Part shown: positions 42,844 to 51,692 of the stretch, in pieces
Numbering within the stretch: the first letter of the stretch is position 1
Layout: every line of letters starts with the position of its first letter
Assembly (NCBI RefSeq): GCF_001613305.1
Contig: NZ_BDCC01000050.1
Span: forward strand, 40,301-104,300
Reading direction: 5' to 3'
From: Nocardia vaccinii NBRC 15922
Lineage (GTDB): Bacteria > Actinomycetota > Actinomycetes > Mycobacteriales > Mycobacteriaceae
DNA length: 64,000 bases
Position numbers and translations under genes: made by a program
The notes under the pieces: model-generated
Database searches by the model: none
What the model was told of the DNA's origin: nothing
Seen by the model: the letters and a program-made list of their open reading frames with translations, nothing else

Positions 42844-43416
42844 GTGAAGAGGTTCACTGTTCGGATCGGATTGGCCGGAGGTCTCGCGGCCGCACTGGCT
42901 TTCGCGTCGATGACGTACTCGACGCCCGGTGCATTGCCCCAGGCCGATGCCGCTCCTGCCGCGCCGGTGGCGGACCGCCTGGTCACCCTGCAGGAGTTCG
43001 CGACCGTCAACGACGGGTCGCGCGATCCGCGGAACACCGGTTTCTTCTTCACCACCAACCCGTCCGAGGCGTCGGCCGCGGTGAGCAAGTATCGCTTCAC
43101 CAAGGTCGAGGATCTCGGCCGCTTGCACACCACCGCCGGCCCCAACCGGGTGGCGGTGCACCGCTTGCGGCTCCAGTCCAGCGAGCATCCGTCGTACCTG
43201 CTGGCGATCGCGGACCGCGACATCAAGAACCCCGCGGTCGCCGACGAGGGCGTGATCGGCTGGATCGACAACGCCCCGGAGATCGGTGATCACCCGCTGC
43301 TGCGCTACAGCTACAACAACCGCTGGGCCGCGGCCATCGACACCTCGCCCGGGCAGGCCGGGCTCGTCGCGCACGGCTTCCACTCGGACGGACCGATCGG
43401 GTGGGTAGTGCCCTGA
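42844..43416 (+). CDS. Secreted protein of unknown function
   Basis: 190 residues. The signal peptide is VKRFTVRIGLAGGLAAALAFASMTYS with likely cleavage near ADAAPA. The mature part (about 150 residues) has RLVTLQEFATVNDGSRDPRNTGFFFTTNP, VHRLRLQSSEHPSYLLAIADRDI, and ends DGPIGWVVP. No cysteine pairs or lipobox. I do not recognise the family. GTG 42844 has GAAAGG 6 nt upstream; an earlier ATG at 42805 is in frame but spoils the signal peptide. Confidence 0.7.
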   Translation: MKRFTVRIGLAGGLAAALAFASMTYSTPGALPQADAAPAAPVADRLVTLQEFATVNDGSRDPRNTGFFFTTNPSEASAAVSKYRFTKVEDLGRLHTTAGPNRVAVHRLRLQSSEHPSYLLAIADRDIKNPAVADEGVIGWIDNAPEIGDHPLLRYSYNNRWAAAIDTSPGQAGLVAHGFHSDGPIGWVVP

Positions 43417-43919
43417 TCGCTCCGATCGAGTGATCGCCGCACCCTCGGCCGGGCAGGTCACCGCTGTTGCGGTGGTCCCGTCCGGTGTTCGGGTGCGGCC
43501 GAGGGGAATCCGGCAGGCCGGGCCCGCGGGCTATGGCGTCACGATGGCGAAGGTCTTCACCCGCCGTGGGTGAAATGCGCCGCCCGCTGGTTCGCACGCG
43601 GGTTCGCCGATACGCGAACACCCGGTACGGCAGGGCATCCGGGCGGTTCACTCGCGACCGGTGAGGTGGTTCGCGCTGGAGACGCGTCGCCGCTGGTACC
43701 TCTCTACGGCGCGGAGGTCGCGTGCTACGCCCCGACGGCCGGCCCGTCGGCATCGTCGAGGTCGACCCGGCGCGGCGCGCCCGTTCGGTGACAGTGGTTT
43801 CGCCGGACGGAGATCATCCCGGTCGGGTGAGTCGGGTTCGTGACCGGCGGGTGCAGACTCGTGCTCCGAGAGCTTCCGTCAGCGGTCATCGAGATCGGTC
43901 GGCACGTATGGAGATTCCG
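43417..43919. other. 503-bp region without a convincing gene
   Basis: Short overlapping open frames occur on both strands, but none has a good ribosome-binding site, a recognisable domain or clear coding bias. A stretch near 43720-43850 (LRPDGRPVGIVEVDP on the plus strand) has a protein-like look and may be decayed coding DNA. Confidence 0.3.
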
Positions 43920-44282
43920 ATGAGCGAGAAACCTCATCCTGGCAGGTGGGAGCGGCACAATCCGGGACGCGGGGACAGCGGGGTGGTCGGGACAGATTCT
44001 GCGGTGTTTCCGCTGACCGTCGGCCTGATTCTGCTGATTCCGGCGCTCGTATCGGTTGGTCCGGTGGGCGCGGCGATCCTGCTCCGGCAGCACAACGGCG
44101 CCGCCGTGGGTGCCGCCCTGCTGGTGGCGACCGTGGCGACCGGCGTTGTGCTGATCGTCGTCGCGTGCCTCGCGTTCGCCGTCGCCCGGCGTAGATCGCG
44201 GCATCCGAAAACGCCGCGGATGCGTGCGGGGACTTCGTTGCGGGGCAACGGAATTCGAATGAACCGCCGGAGGGCGACATGA
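43920..44282 (+). CDS. Small two-helix membrane protein
   Basis: 120 residues. A polar head (EKPHPGRWERHNPGRGDSG) precedes two membrane helices (VFPLTVGLILLIPALVSVGPVGAAILL and GAALLVATVATGVVLIVVACLAFAVA), then a basic tail (RRRSRHPKTPRMRAG). No known domain. ATG 43920 has GGAG 6 nt upstream. The stop overlaps the next gene by ATGA, so the two are probably an operon. Confidence 0.65.
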   Translation: MSEKPHPGRWERHNPGRGDSGVVGTDSAVFPLTVGLILLIPALVSVGPVGAAILLRQHNGAAVGAALLVATVATGVVLIVVACLAFAVARRRSRHPKTPRMRAGTSLRGNGIRMNRRRAT

Positions 44283-44896
44283 CCCAGACGCACCCGGACA
44301 TGGCGATGACGGCAGGACGCTCATTCGTCTCCTGTGAGAAGGTCCAGTTTCGAGCTGTCATCGACGACACGGCACGTCTGCAATCCCGAGTCGGCCGCGT
44401 ACTCGCGTGCGGTCGGCGCCGCTGGCTCGGCCGCACCGAGCCGGATACCTGCCCGGCGCTGCGGCGATGGAATCGGATTCAACCGCCGCACTGGCCTGCC
44501 GGGCATCCGACACTGGGCAGCGCGGTGGCCGCCGCGGCGGCCGGGGTCCGCACACCCGGCACCGCTCCGGCCGATTTCGCCACCGCGATCATGCTGTTGT
44601 CGGGGTGCCCGGCATTCGTCACCGGCTCGCTGCGCACCGCAGATGCCGGTCGCCCGCCCGTTGTCACGATCTCCCTGTTCGCCCTTCCCGCCGACGATCT
44701 CGTGCTGGCGCAGGACCTCGTCGGGGTGACCATCGCCACCGCGGGGGTCGTCACCTACCGGTCCGCGTCGACGATGCTCCTGACCCGGTCGCATCTCGCC
44801 AACCGGACGCGCCGGGAGGTCGAGGCCATTACGCCCGTCCCGGAACCGGAGCTGTTCGGGCCGATGGTGATGCGGCTGGACGGCATCGGCAGCTGA
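44279..44896 (+). CDS. Unrecognised protein, coupled to the membrane protein
   Basis: 205 residues, ATG overlapping the previous stop. The N-terminal half is Arg/Trp-rich; the second half has alternating hydrophobic segments (TAIMLLSGCPAFVTGSLRT, VTISLFALPADDLVLAQDLVGVTIATAGVVTYR). I do not recognise it. It converges with the LuxR-type regulator gene. Confidence 0.5.
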   Translation: MTQTHPDMAMTAGRSFVSCEKVQFRAVIDDTARLQSRVGRVLACGRRRWLGRTEPDTCPALRRWNRIQPPHWPAGHPTLGSAVAAAAAGVRTPGTAPADFATAIMLLSGCPAFVTGSLRTADAGRPPVVTISLFALPADDLVLAQDLVGVTIATAGVVTYRSASTMLLTRSHLANRTRREVEAITPVPEPELFGPMVMRLDGIGS

Positions 44897-44929
44897 GCGC
44901 CGAATCGGTTCCGGCGGGGCCCGCGTCGG

Positions 44930-47566
44930 TCAGATGGCGCCCAGGGCGCGACCTCGGGTGATGGCGTCGGCGCGGGTGCGGACGCCGAGTTTGTGATAGA
45001 TCCCGCGCAAATGGGTTTTGACGGTGTTGACCGACACGCCCATGTCGCCGGCGATGTCGTTGGTGGTCATACCGGAGGGAAGCTGACGCAGGACCGCGAC
45101 CTCGGCGTCGGTCAGATGTGGGGCGTGCAGGGTGGCGTCGGCGCGGCGGTGGCGTCGGATGGTGTCGACGAAGTCGTCGAGGTAGCCGAACCGGCCCGTG
45201 TACTGGTCGAGCAGTTCGATGGTGCCGGGTACGTCCAGGAAGGGCCGGATCAGCCGGTCGGCGTACGCGATCGTGGCGGCACGGTGTAGCGCGTCGTAGA
45301 CCGCGACGTGCCGGTCGAGCCGGTGGCAGGCCGAGGCGTACAACAGCCACGCCTGGATCGCCGGGATCGGGTGCAGCCGGTCGTCCTGGCCGAGCAGTGG
45401 AGTGACCAGTTCGAGGGTGACCGATGAGCAGTGCTTGGTTTCGGCGAGGGCGGCCTGGGCGAGAATCGTCTCGGGGATGCGGCCCAGTGTGGCGACCGCT
45501 CGGTCGAGGAGTCGTTGCGCGGTATCGGGCCAGCGGACGCGCAACAGCGCCCAGGTGACCTGGATCAGCAATCCGCCGGTGGTGGCGACGAGTGGGGTCT
45601 GCTCGAGCAGGGTGTGCATATCGGTGCGCATCGTGTCGGCGAGAGTGTGCCGATCGGCGGCGGAATCCGAGTTCAACAGCAACGCCAGGACCTGGGCGTG
45701 CCGACCCGGCGCCGGGGCGATGGAGCCGTCCATCCGGCGGGTGAGCGGGGCGATCTGCTCGGCGGGCAGATTCGGTTCGTCGGCTTGCAGATATGCGATG
45801 AGCGCGACCATGGTTCGCGCGTGCGTCAGCGCCGTGCTCTCCTGGAGATGGTGGCTCTCGGCGAAGGCGACCGCTTGCAGGGATCGTTCGCGCATCAGCG
45901 TGAGCGATCCGCCCAGTCCGGCCGCGACGGCGAGCCGGGTCAGGGCGTGCATCGTCAGCCGGTCCAGTCGGGCGTGCTCGGCCAGTGCGAGGACGTGCCG
46001 CAACTCCGATTCGCCTTTGTCGCGCGGGTGCGGACCGAACAGGTGAGTGCTGGCCGCTTGCAAGGCGATATAGCAGTCCAGCTCCGGATGCCCCGTCGGT
46101 GTGGGCAGGCCGCGCGGCGTGGTCTCGGTGAGCCGACCGGTCGCGATGTCGACGTCGGATCCGACCGCATCGGCCAGCAGCCGGAGCAGTTCGGGCGTGG
46201 CGAACACGGAGTCCGGGAGCGGGAGCTGTCGGACCAGGTCGCCGAGCGCCGCGGCATGGACCAGGTCGCCCCGTTCGATCGCCTCGGCGGTACGCAGCAA
46301 TACGACGAAGGCGTCGGTCGCCGTGCCGAGGTGATCGAGTTGGCGGAACAGCGCCGCGCCGTCGCCGTCGAACACCATGCGAGGGCCGTGATCGCGGACG
46401 AATTCGGTCAGCCCGTGGCAATCCGGCGTGGCCAGCAGGTGGTCCAGCGCTTCGGGCAGCATCCCGGCGGCGATGAACCAGCGCGCACAGGCATCGTGCA
46501 GTGCGGGGGCGCGGTCCGGCTCGGTCCGCGCGATCTCCGCGAGGAGATGGGTGCGCAGCATCGGGTGGTATGTGTACCAGAGGCTGCCGCGCCGGGCGGC
46601 CGCCTCGAGCGGAAAGTTGCCGCGCAACAGCGATTCCAGTGTTCGGGCCGCGGTTCGCCCCGCCAGCGTTTCGGCCAGATCCACCGAGAAGGAGTCCGGT
46701 ATGGCGGTGGCGAGCAGGAAATCCAGCATCTCGGGTTTCAGCGCCGACAACAGCTCACCGACCAGGAAATCCGCCACCGCGTGGGAACCGTGTTCGAGCG
46801 CGGCGAGCGCGGTGGCGCGGTCGCGGGTGTGCGAGGCCAGGTGGATCGCGCCGATTCGGACCAGGCCCGCCCAGCCGCGGGTGAGTTCGTGGAAGGCGGC
46901 CAGCTCGGATTCGGTGAGCCGGCAGTCGTGCTGGGCCAGCAGCGCCGCGGTGTGCTCGATGTCGAAGTCGAGGTCGCGGGCGCCGATGCGGGTCAGCCGA
47001 CCTGTCATCTGCAGGGTGTGCCACCGAACGGGTGGTTCGTAGCGGCCGACGACGACGATGGTCAGCGTGGGCGGGGCGTGTTCGAGGAAGTATTCCAGGC
47101 CCGAAAGCGCCAGCGGATCGGTGATCAGGTGAGCGTCGTCGAGGACCAGCACCGTATCGGTGGCCGCGTCACCGATCGCGGATACCAGTGCCGCGGCCTC
47201 GTCGTTCGGCGTGTCCGGGACGGAGCCGCCGCCGGTGCTCGACGGCAGGCCCAGGGCCGCGGCGACGGCGGGCCACAGTTGGGTTTCGCCGAGTTCCGCG
47301 AGGCCGACCCACGCGAGAGCGGCCGGGGAGAGCTGTCGCCGGACCCAGTCGGCCGCCAGGACGGTCTTGCCGGTTCCCGCCGGGGCGCACATCAGTATCG
47401 TGTGGCCGTTGGCCGCTTGTCTGGCCTGGTTCATCCGAGCCTGTGCGTCAGTCATCCGCAGCGGGGTGAACGACAGGATCGGCGGTGTGTGCGCCGAAGC
47501 CGCCGCATTGGTCGAGCGGTACCGGTTTCCACTGGTGAGCAGAGGGGATAGTTCGGGTGCGACCAT
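44930..47566 (-). CDS. Large LuxR/MalT-type ATP-binding regulator (LAL)
   Basis: 878 residues. The N-terminal STAND ATPase has Walker A CAPAGTGKTVLAADW and Walker B TVLVLDDAHLITDP, with WAGLVRIGAIHLA further along. A helical TPR-like sensor region covers about residues 380-800. The C-terminal LuxR HTH is LTDAEVAVLRQLPSGMTTNDIAGDMGVSVNTVKTHLRGIYHKLGVRTRADAI. An in-frame ATG about 38 codons in (MTDAQARMNQ) is the alternative start. It is probably an activator of small envelope or stress genes nearby. Confidence 0.9.
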   Translation of the reverse strand: MVAPELSPLLTSGNRYRSTNAAASAHTPPILSFTPLRMTDAQARMNQARQAANGHTILMCAPAGTGKTVLAADWVRRQLSPAALAWVGLAELGETQLWPAVAAALGLPSSTGGGSVPDTPNDEAAALVSAIGDAATDTVLVLDDAHLITDPLALSGLEYFLEHAPPTLTIVVVGRYEPPVRWHTLQMTGRLTRIGARDLDFDIEHTAALLAQHDCRLTESELAAFHELTRGWAGLVRIGAIHLASHTRDRATALAALEHGSHAVADFLVGELLSALKPEMLDFLLATAIPDSFSVDLAETLAGRTAARTLESLLRGNFPLEAAARRGSLWYTYHPMLRTHLLAEIARTEPDRAPALHDACARWFIAAGMLPEALDHLLATPDCHGLTEFVRDHGPRMVFDGDGAALFRQLDHLGTATDAFVVLLRTAEAIERGDLVHAAALGDLVRQLPLPDSVFATPELLRLLADAVGSDVDIATGRLTETTPRGLPTPTGHPELDCYIALQAASTHLFGPHPRDKGESELRHVLALAEHARLDRLTMHALTRLAVAAGLGGSLTLMRERSLQAVAFAESHHLQESTALTHARTMVALIAYLQADEPNLPAEQIAPLTRRMDGSIAPAPGRHAQVLALLLNSDSAADRHTLADTMRTDMHTLLEQTPLVATTGGLLIQVTWALLRVRWPDTAQRLLDRAVATLGRIPETILAQAALAETKHCSSVTLELVTPLLGQDDRLHPIPAIQAWLLYASACHRLDRHVAVYDALHRAATIAYADRLIRPFLDVPGTIELLDQYTGRFGYLDDFVDTIRRHRRADATLHAPHLTDAEVAVLRQLPSGMTTNDIAGDMGVSVNTVKTHLRGIYHKLGVRTRADAITRGRALGAI

Positions 47567-47802
47567 AACGCCTCCGTGAGCTTGTCCGTCCGAGCCGCTG
47601 TCGAGGGTCTGATCTGTCTGGATTCGAACGTATACCAGCGATTTGCTGGATACGAGGGGGTAGCTGATCTCTTGACCGGATCGAATTCATCTCGAAAGGG
47701 CGAGGCACACACGGAGACTCCTGCGCTGGGTGAGCGCGCTGGTCGGCGATACGGCGTTCGGCGGCGGCGCGGGTCGCTCGTTCGCGGTGGGCGGCCGAGG
47801 CG

Positions 47803-48018
47803 TCAGTCCGGCAGGCGGGACATCTCCAGCAGAGTGAGGCCGAGTGTGTCGATGCGGGCCAGTACGCTGCGGAGCGCGGTGCTGTCCGGCACGGTGCCGT
47901 ACAGGGTGGTGGTGCCCGGCGTGGAGCGGTCGCTGCGCGTCAGTTCGGGGAAGGCGGCCTGTGCGCGTTCGGACAGATCGCCCTCGATGACGAACCGGTA
48001 CCGAACGGCAGTCGCCAT
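47803..48018 (-). CDS. Small conserved-looking protein near the LAL regulator
   Basis: 71 residues: MATAVRYRFVIEGDLSERAQAAFPELTRSD, then TTTLYGTVPDSTALRSVLARIDTLGLTLLEMSRLPD. The pattern suggests a compact alpha-beta (ferredoxin-like) fold. The AGAAGGTGAGGGTGC before the ATG gives a ribosome-binding site. No known function. It lies upstream of, and in the same direction as, the LuxR-type gene but 236 nt away. Confidence 0.65.
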   Translation of the reverse strand: MATAVRYRFVIEGDLSERAQAAFPELTRSDRSTPGTTTLYGTVPDSTALRSVLARIDTLGLTLLEMSRLPD

Positions 48019-48234
48019 GCACCCTCACCTTCTCGTGGGCTGATGCGTCTCGTCGCGGGCCGACCCGGACATTGTCGGCATCCAGATTCGCTCGCCGATC
48101 GTGACGGCACGTCATCCGCTCGGGGTGAGTTCGCTCGCCGGATGTCACGGGTGCGCTCACCCCCGGTGGGTGAGGTGAATTCGCGCCGGATGCGGAACCG
48201 TCGTCGCACAGTCCGTGCACGAAAGGAGTCGGAT

Positions 48235-48639
48235 ATGACAACCTCGCGGGGAAACCATCCGGTACGGCAGGGGGTGGCGGCGGGCGCATCGTTCGGCGCG
48301 GCGATCCTGCTGCTCACCGTCGGTCTGCTGTCGCTGCTTCAGGGCATTTCGGCGGCGGTGAAGGACAACCTGTTCGTGGTCGGGGTGAACTACACCTACG
48401 AATTCAACATCACCGCGTGGGGATGGATCCACATCGTGCTCGGCATCCTGCTGATTTTGAGCGCATTGGGTCTGATGACCGGCGCGACGTGGGCCAGGGT
48501 CACGGCGATCATCATCGCGGCGCTGTCGCTGCTGGGGAACTTCCTGTGGCTGCCGTACTACCCGCTGTGGTCGATTCTGGTCATCGCCCTGGACATCGTG
48601 GTGATCTGGGCGGTGGCCACCTGGCGGCCGCAAGTCTGA
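48235..48639 (+). CDS. Four-helix membrane protein, DUF7144-like
   Basis: 134 residues, nearly all membrane: helices at about 16-38 (ASFGAAILLLTVGLLSLLQGISA), 60-80 (GWIHIVLGILLILSALGLM), 84-104 and 106-126 (YPLWSILVIALDIVVIWAVATW). The short VGVNYTYEFNITAWGWIH stretch between helices 1 and 2 is typical of this actinobacterial family. ATG 48235 follows AAAGGAG. Function unknown. Confidence 0.75.
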   Translation: MTTSRGNHPVRQGVAAGASFGAAILLLTVGLLSLLQGISAAVKDNLFVVGVNYTYEFNITAWGWIHIVLGILLILSALGLMTGATWARVTAIIIAALSLLGNFLWLPYYPLWSILVIALDIVVIWAVATWRPQV

Positions 48640-48780
48640 CCCGAGCGCTCGGATGTGGCGCGGGCGCGGCCAGGCCGTGCCGTGATCATCGGGACCGGCC
48701 AGGACCATCGGCCCTATAGAACCCCGAGGTCTGAGCGCAATCTTGATGCGAGCCATTCAACAACCGGTCGAGGAGTGATC

Positions 48781-49110
48781 GTGGTGGAGACTACCGAGAA
48801 GAAGACGGGGTCGGGACGAGTGTCAGACCTGACGGAACGAGTAGCAGGGCTGTCCGACGATGTGCTCGAGTCGGTCGAGTCCGGACAGCGGACCGCGATC
48901 GATGCCGTGCGCAAGTTCGTCGGTGCCGTCGACGAGTCGATGCCGGCGCACGGCGACGACCATCCGTCGAGACGCAATGCCATTGTCGATGCCGCCCTGG
49001 ATATGGCGGACAAGCTCGTCGAGACGCAATACGAGTTCATCCGGAAGGTCGTCCGCAGCGCGAGCGAGACGCTGAAAAAGCAGGACGACGCAAAGCGAGG
49101 TGATGATTAG
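48781..49110 (+). CDS. Small amphipathic helical protein
   Basis: 109 residues, mostly helix: DLTERVAGLSDDVLESVESGQRTAIDAVRKFVGAVDESM, then AIVDAALDMADKLVETQYEFIRKVVRSASETLKK. The heptad-like hydrophobic pattern resembles phasin-type or lipid-particle-associated proteins, but that is inference. Start GTG 48781 (or GTG 48784) lies 5-8 nt after AGGAG. Followed by the lipocalin gene. Confidence 0.65.
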   Translation: MVETTEKKTGSGRVSDLTERVAGLSDDVLESVESGQRTAIDAVRKFVGAVDESMPAHGDDHPSRRNAIVDAALDMADKLVETQYEFIRKVVRSASETLKKQDDAKRGDD

Positions 49111-49166
49111 TCGCGCTGCCCCTCCCTGGGGGGCGATCGGTGGATTGCTGACAGGAGAAGGTCACG

Positions 49167-49667
49167 ATGAATCAACAGTCCGCTGTCACTTCCGTAGGAT
49201 CTTTCGACCTCGACCGCTACAGCGGCCTGTGGTATGAGATCGGCAGGCTCCCGTTCAAATGGGAGGACGCCGCCGCGGACGTCACCGCCGAATACACGCC
49301 AGAGGACGGCGGAAGTGTGCGTGTCGACAACCGGTGCATCGACAAGAATGGCGCGCCGTCGCAGTCGATCGGCCGTGCAACGCTGGTGCACGGCCGAGCG
49401 GGACGGTTGCAGGTTTCGTTCCTGCCGAAATTCCTGCGGTGGATCCCGTTCACGAAAGGTGACTATTGGGTGCTGAAGATCGATGGCGCTTACACGGTTT
49501 CCCTCGTCGGTACGCCCGATCACAAGAACCTGTGGCTTCTGGCCCGCGAACCGCACATCGACCACGACACGGAAGCGGCCTACCTCGCCGAAGCGGCCAG
49601 GCAGGGGTTCGATCTCGAAATGTGGATCAAAACGAGGCAGTCGGGCCGGGGAAGGGCTCTGCGCTGA
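49167..49667 (+). CDS. Bacterial lipocalin
   Basis: 166 residues of the Blc type. The lipocalin kernel FDLDRYSGLWYEIGRLPFKWE starts at residue 13, ADVTAEYTPEDGGSVRVDNRC and RLQVSFLPKFLRWIPFTKGDYWVLKID form the barrel, and LWLLAREPHIDHDTEAAYLAEAARQGFD is the C-terminal helix. There is no signal peptide or lipobox, unlike enteric Blc, so it is probably cytosolic. It would bind fatty acids or other hydrophobic ligands. Confidence 0.88.
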   Translation: MNQQSAVTSVGSFDLDRYSGLWYEIGRLPFKWEDAAADVTAEYTPEDGGSVRVDNRCIDKNGAPSQSIGRATLVHGRAGRLQVSFLPKFLRWIPFTKGDYWVLKIDGAYTVSLVGTPDHKNLWLLAREPHIDHDTEAAYLAEAARQGFDLEMWIKTRQSGRGRALR

Positions 49668-50037
49668 CCGATGGTGAAAGGGACAGCTTCACGACCACCT
49701 TGCTCATACCGGGGACCGTACCGGCCGACCAGTTGCGAGCGGACAGGAAGCGAGTTTGCCCACAGGTAGCTTTCAGCGAGGTTGTGACAGTTGCTGTGGT
49801 GCGCAGCGAAAGCGCAACGCATGAGAGCCAAGCGCCGTTCGACAATCTGGTGCGCGCCGCGGGGCAACTGCCGATGACGACAGAATCTGGGCGGTGGCGC
49901 TTTATGGGAAGGCGAGAGTTTCTGTCGGTTTCGGACGTCGTGATATTACTCCCCGGTCCGGCCGGTATCCGACGAGAATCGTGAACGGGCACGTCGTTTT
50001 CGATCGCGGAGCGGTAGCTGGCGCATATCATTGCTGA
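49668..50037. other. 370-bp gap, somewhat lower GC, no convincing gene
   Basis: One plus-strand frame stays open to 49984 (SEVVTVAVVRSESATHES, FMGRREFLSVSDVVILLPG) as an extension of a frame overlapping the lipocalin, but it has no start of its own. I see no domain or clear terminator. The lower GC suggests regulatory or decayed DNA. Confidence 0.3.
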
Positions 50038-50271
50038 ATGGCCCAATGTGAGGTTTGCGGCAACGAGTACTCGATGGCATTCACGGTCGAGGCGCAGGGC
50101 GCCCGGCACGTATTCGACTGCTTCGAATGCGCCATTCATAGGCTGGCACCTATCTGCGAGCACTGTCAGTGCCGGATCATCGGCCACGGTGTGGAGGCGG
50201 ACGGGCGCTTCTTCTGCTGCGCGCACTGCGCGTTGTCCGAAGGCGCGAAGGGTTTGGTCGACCATATTTGA
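50038..50271 (+). CDS. Small Cys-rich metal-binding protein
   Basis: 77 residues with four paired-Cys sites: CEVC near residue 4, CFEC near 31, CEHCQC near 41, and CCAHC near 60, plus several His. That arrangement binds zinc (treble-clef-like ribbons) or acts as a metallothionein-like store. Residues such as FECAIHRLAPICEHCQCRIIGHGVE are typical of a conserved actinobacterial family with no established role. Stands alone. Confidence 0.75.
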   Translation: MAQCEVCGNEYSMAFTVEAQGARHVFDCFECAIHRLAPICEHCQCRIIGHGVEADGRFFCCAHCALSEGAKGLVDHI

Positions 50272-50696
50272 CGGCTGACGGCCAACAGCGTTCGGTCCGT
50301 CGCTGGAGCTTCGCACCCTGTTCCGCGAACAGGGTGCCATCGGCTCGTATACCGACATCGCGGGTTCCCTGACCAGCTGTCGCGGCTGACCGCGGTCGCT
50401 GACACGGCGAGGCTGTGCTGGCTTCGACCGTCGCCATGGAACGCCCGTCGCCGGCGCGAGCGCTGTTGCCGCTGAGCGCCGATCGGCTGGCTGCGCCGAG
50501 GCGGCAAATGGATTGGCTGCCAAGACTTCGGCGGCGTTCTCCGCTGCCGACTCCGGGCTGTTGTTCGCCGATTGGCTCTGCCAGGACGGAAACACGTCGT
50601 TCCAGCACCGGTAATGCGTGAATCCGGGTGTCGGGCAAAATAATCAGCGCAGTATCCGTGTTCATCCGAATCTGCTGAGCCGATCGGGGTTTCGCA
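50272..50696. other. 425-bp gap before the AraC-type gene
   Basis: Only low-complexity Ala/Ser/Arg frames are open here, on both strands, without good starts. It presumably holds the promoter of the AraC-type gene; no palindrome stood out. Confidence 0.3.
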
Positions 50697-51692
50697 TTGA
50701 ACTACGACGAATGGCATGTGACCGGTGCCGTCGAGTGGACCGAGCTGGCCAACAGTATCGTCCCGATGGATCACCGATACCGGGACCGGGATCAGTGGCA
50801 GGTCGATCTGATCATGCAATGGTCGGCTACCTACAGCCTGCTGCGCTGGGATCAACCGGGCGACCGTGTCGCTTTCCGCACGCCCTCGCATATTCGCCGG
50901 GTGCCTGCCGAGGACTTCTACTGGCTGGTCGTCCCGGAACGCGGTGGGTTCTCCGTCGGTGATGACGACGAAATCAATAGCATCGCACCGGGGCAGGCGC
51001 TGCTGCTGGGATTGGACCGAGCCTGTCGGCTGCGGGTGCCGGGCTCGATGGCCTATGCCATGCAGATCCCGCGCACCGATGTCGACCACGCGATCTCGCC
51101 GATCGGAACGCGGCGGCCGCATTTCGATCTGAGCTCCGGTCTGGGCCGGATTGTGCACGGCATGATCCGCGACCTGCAGGCCGAACGCTCGCGGCTCACC
51201 AGCCGTCAATTCAACGCGGTCTGCGATCGGATCACCGAACTGGTGTGCATGATGGCCGTGGGCGATAACGGCCTGCGATCGGCCCATCTGGCGGAGATTG
51301 CCGAGACCGTGCGCCGGTACGTGCGCGCCAATGTCGGAATCGCGGACCTGCGGATGCCTGCGGTGGCGCAGGCGCTCGGCTGGTCGCCACGACAGTTACG
51401 CATTGCCCTGCAGCAAGCCGGGACCACGTATCGTGAAGTGCGCCAGGACGAATCACTGCGCGTCGCGCGCGATTTGCTCGAAAACCTGGATACGACAATG
51501 ACTATCGGTGAGATCGCAGTGCGCAGCGGATTCACTGTCACCTGGTTCTCGGCCGCGTTCAAGGTGCGATACGGCGAAACACCACGAGAATTCCGTAAGC
51601 GCCGGCTCGCCGAGGTGCCCGGCCGGCCGGCGCCGCCGGTCAGTCAGCCGGATACAGCCGCACCGGCAAGGCGAGTGGGCCCGCGGTCATGA
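50697..51692 (+). CDS. AraC-family regulator beside a P450
   Basis: 331 residues. An N-terminal sensor of the AraC_binding_2 type (LLRWDQPGDRVAFRTPSHIRRVP, FYWLVVPERGGFSV) precedes two HTHs: RYVRANVGIADLRMPAVAQALGWSPRQLRIALQQAGTTYREVR and TIGEIAVRSGFTVTWFSAAFKVRYGETPREFRK. The assigned TTG start at 50697 has a weak ribosome-binding site and is uncertain. The last 53 nt overlap the convergent P450 gene. It probably regulates that P450. Confidence 0.85.
   Translation: MNYDEWHVTGAVEWTELANSIVPMDHRYRDRDQWQVDLIMQWSATYSLLRWDQPGDRVAFRTPSHIRRVPAEDFYWLVVPERGGFSVGDDDEINSIAPGQALLLGLDRACRLRVPGSMAYAMQIPRTDVDHAISPIGTRRPHFDLSSGLGRIVHGMIRDLQAERSRLTSRQFNAVCDRITELVCMMAVGDNGLRSAHLAEIAETVRRYVRANVGIADLRMPAVAQALGWSPRQLRIALQQAGTTYREVRQDESLRVARDLLENLDTTMTIGEIAVRSGFTVTWFSAAFKVRYGETPREFRKRRLAEVPGRPAPPVSQPDTAAPARRVGPRS

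Noticed and set aside
45431..47551. 706-codon plus-strand frame opposite the LuxR-type regulator
   Set aside because: Shadow of the real gene; Gly/Arg/Gln-rich with no motif.
49466..49984. Plus-strand frame overlapping the lipocalin 3' half and running to 49984
   Set aside because: The overlapping part is a shadow of the lipocalin, and the downstream part has no start or family match.
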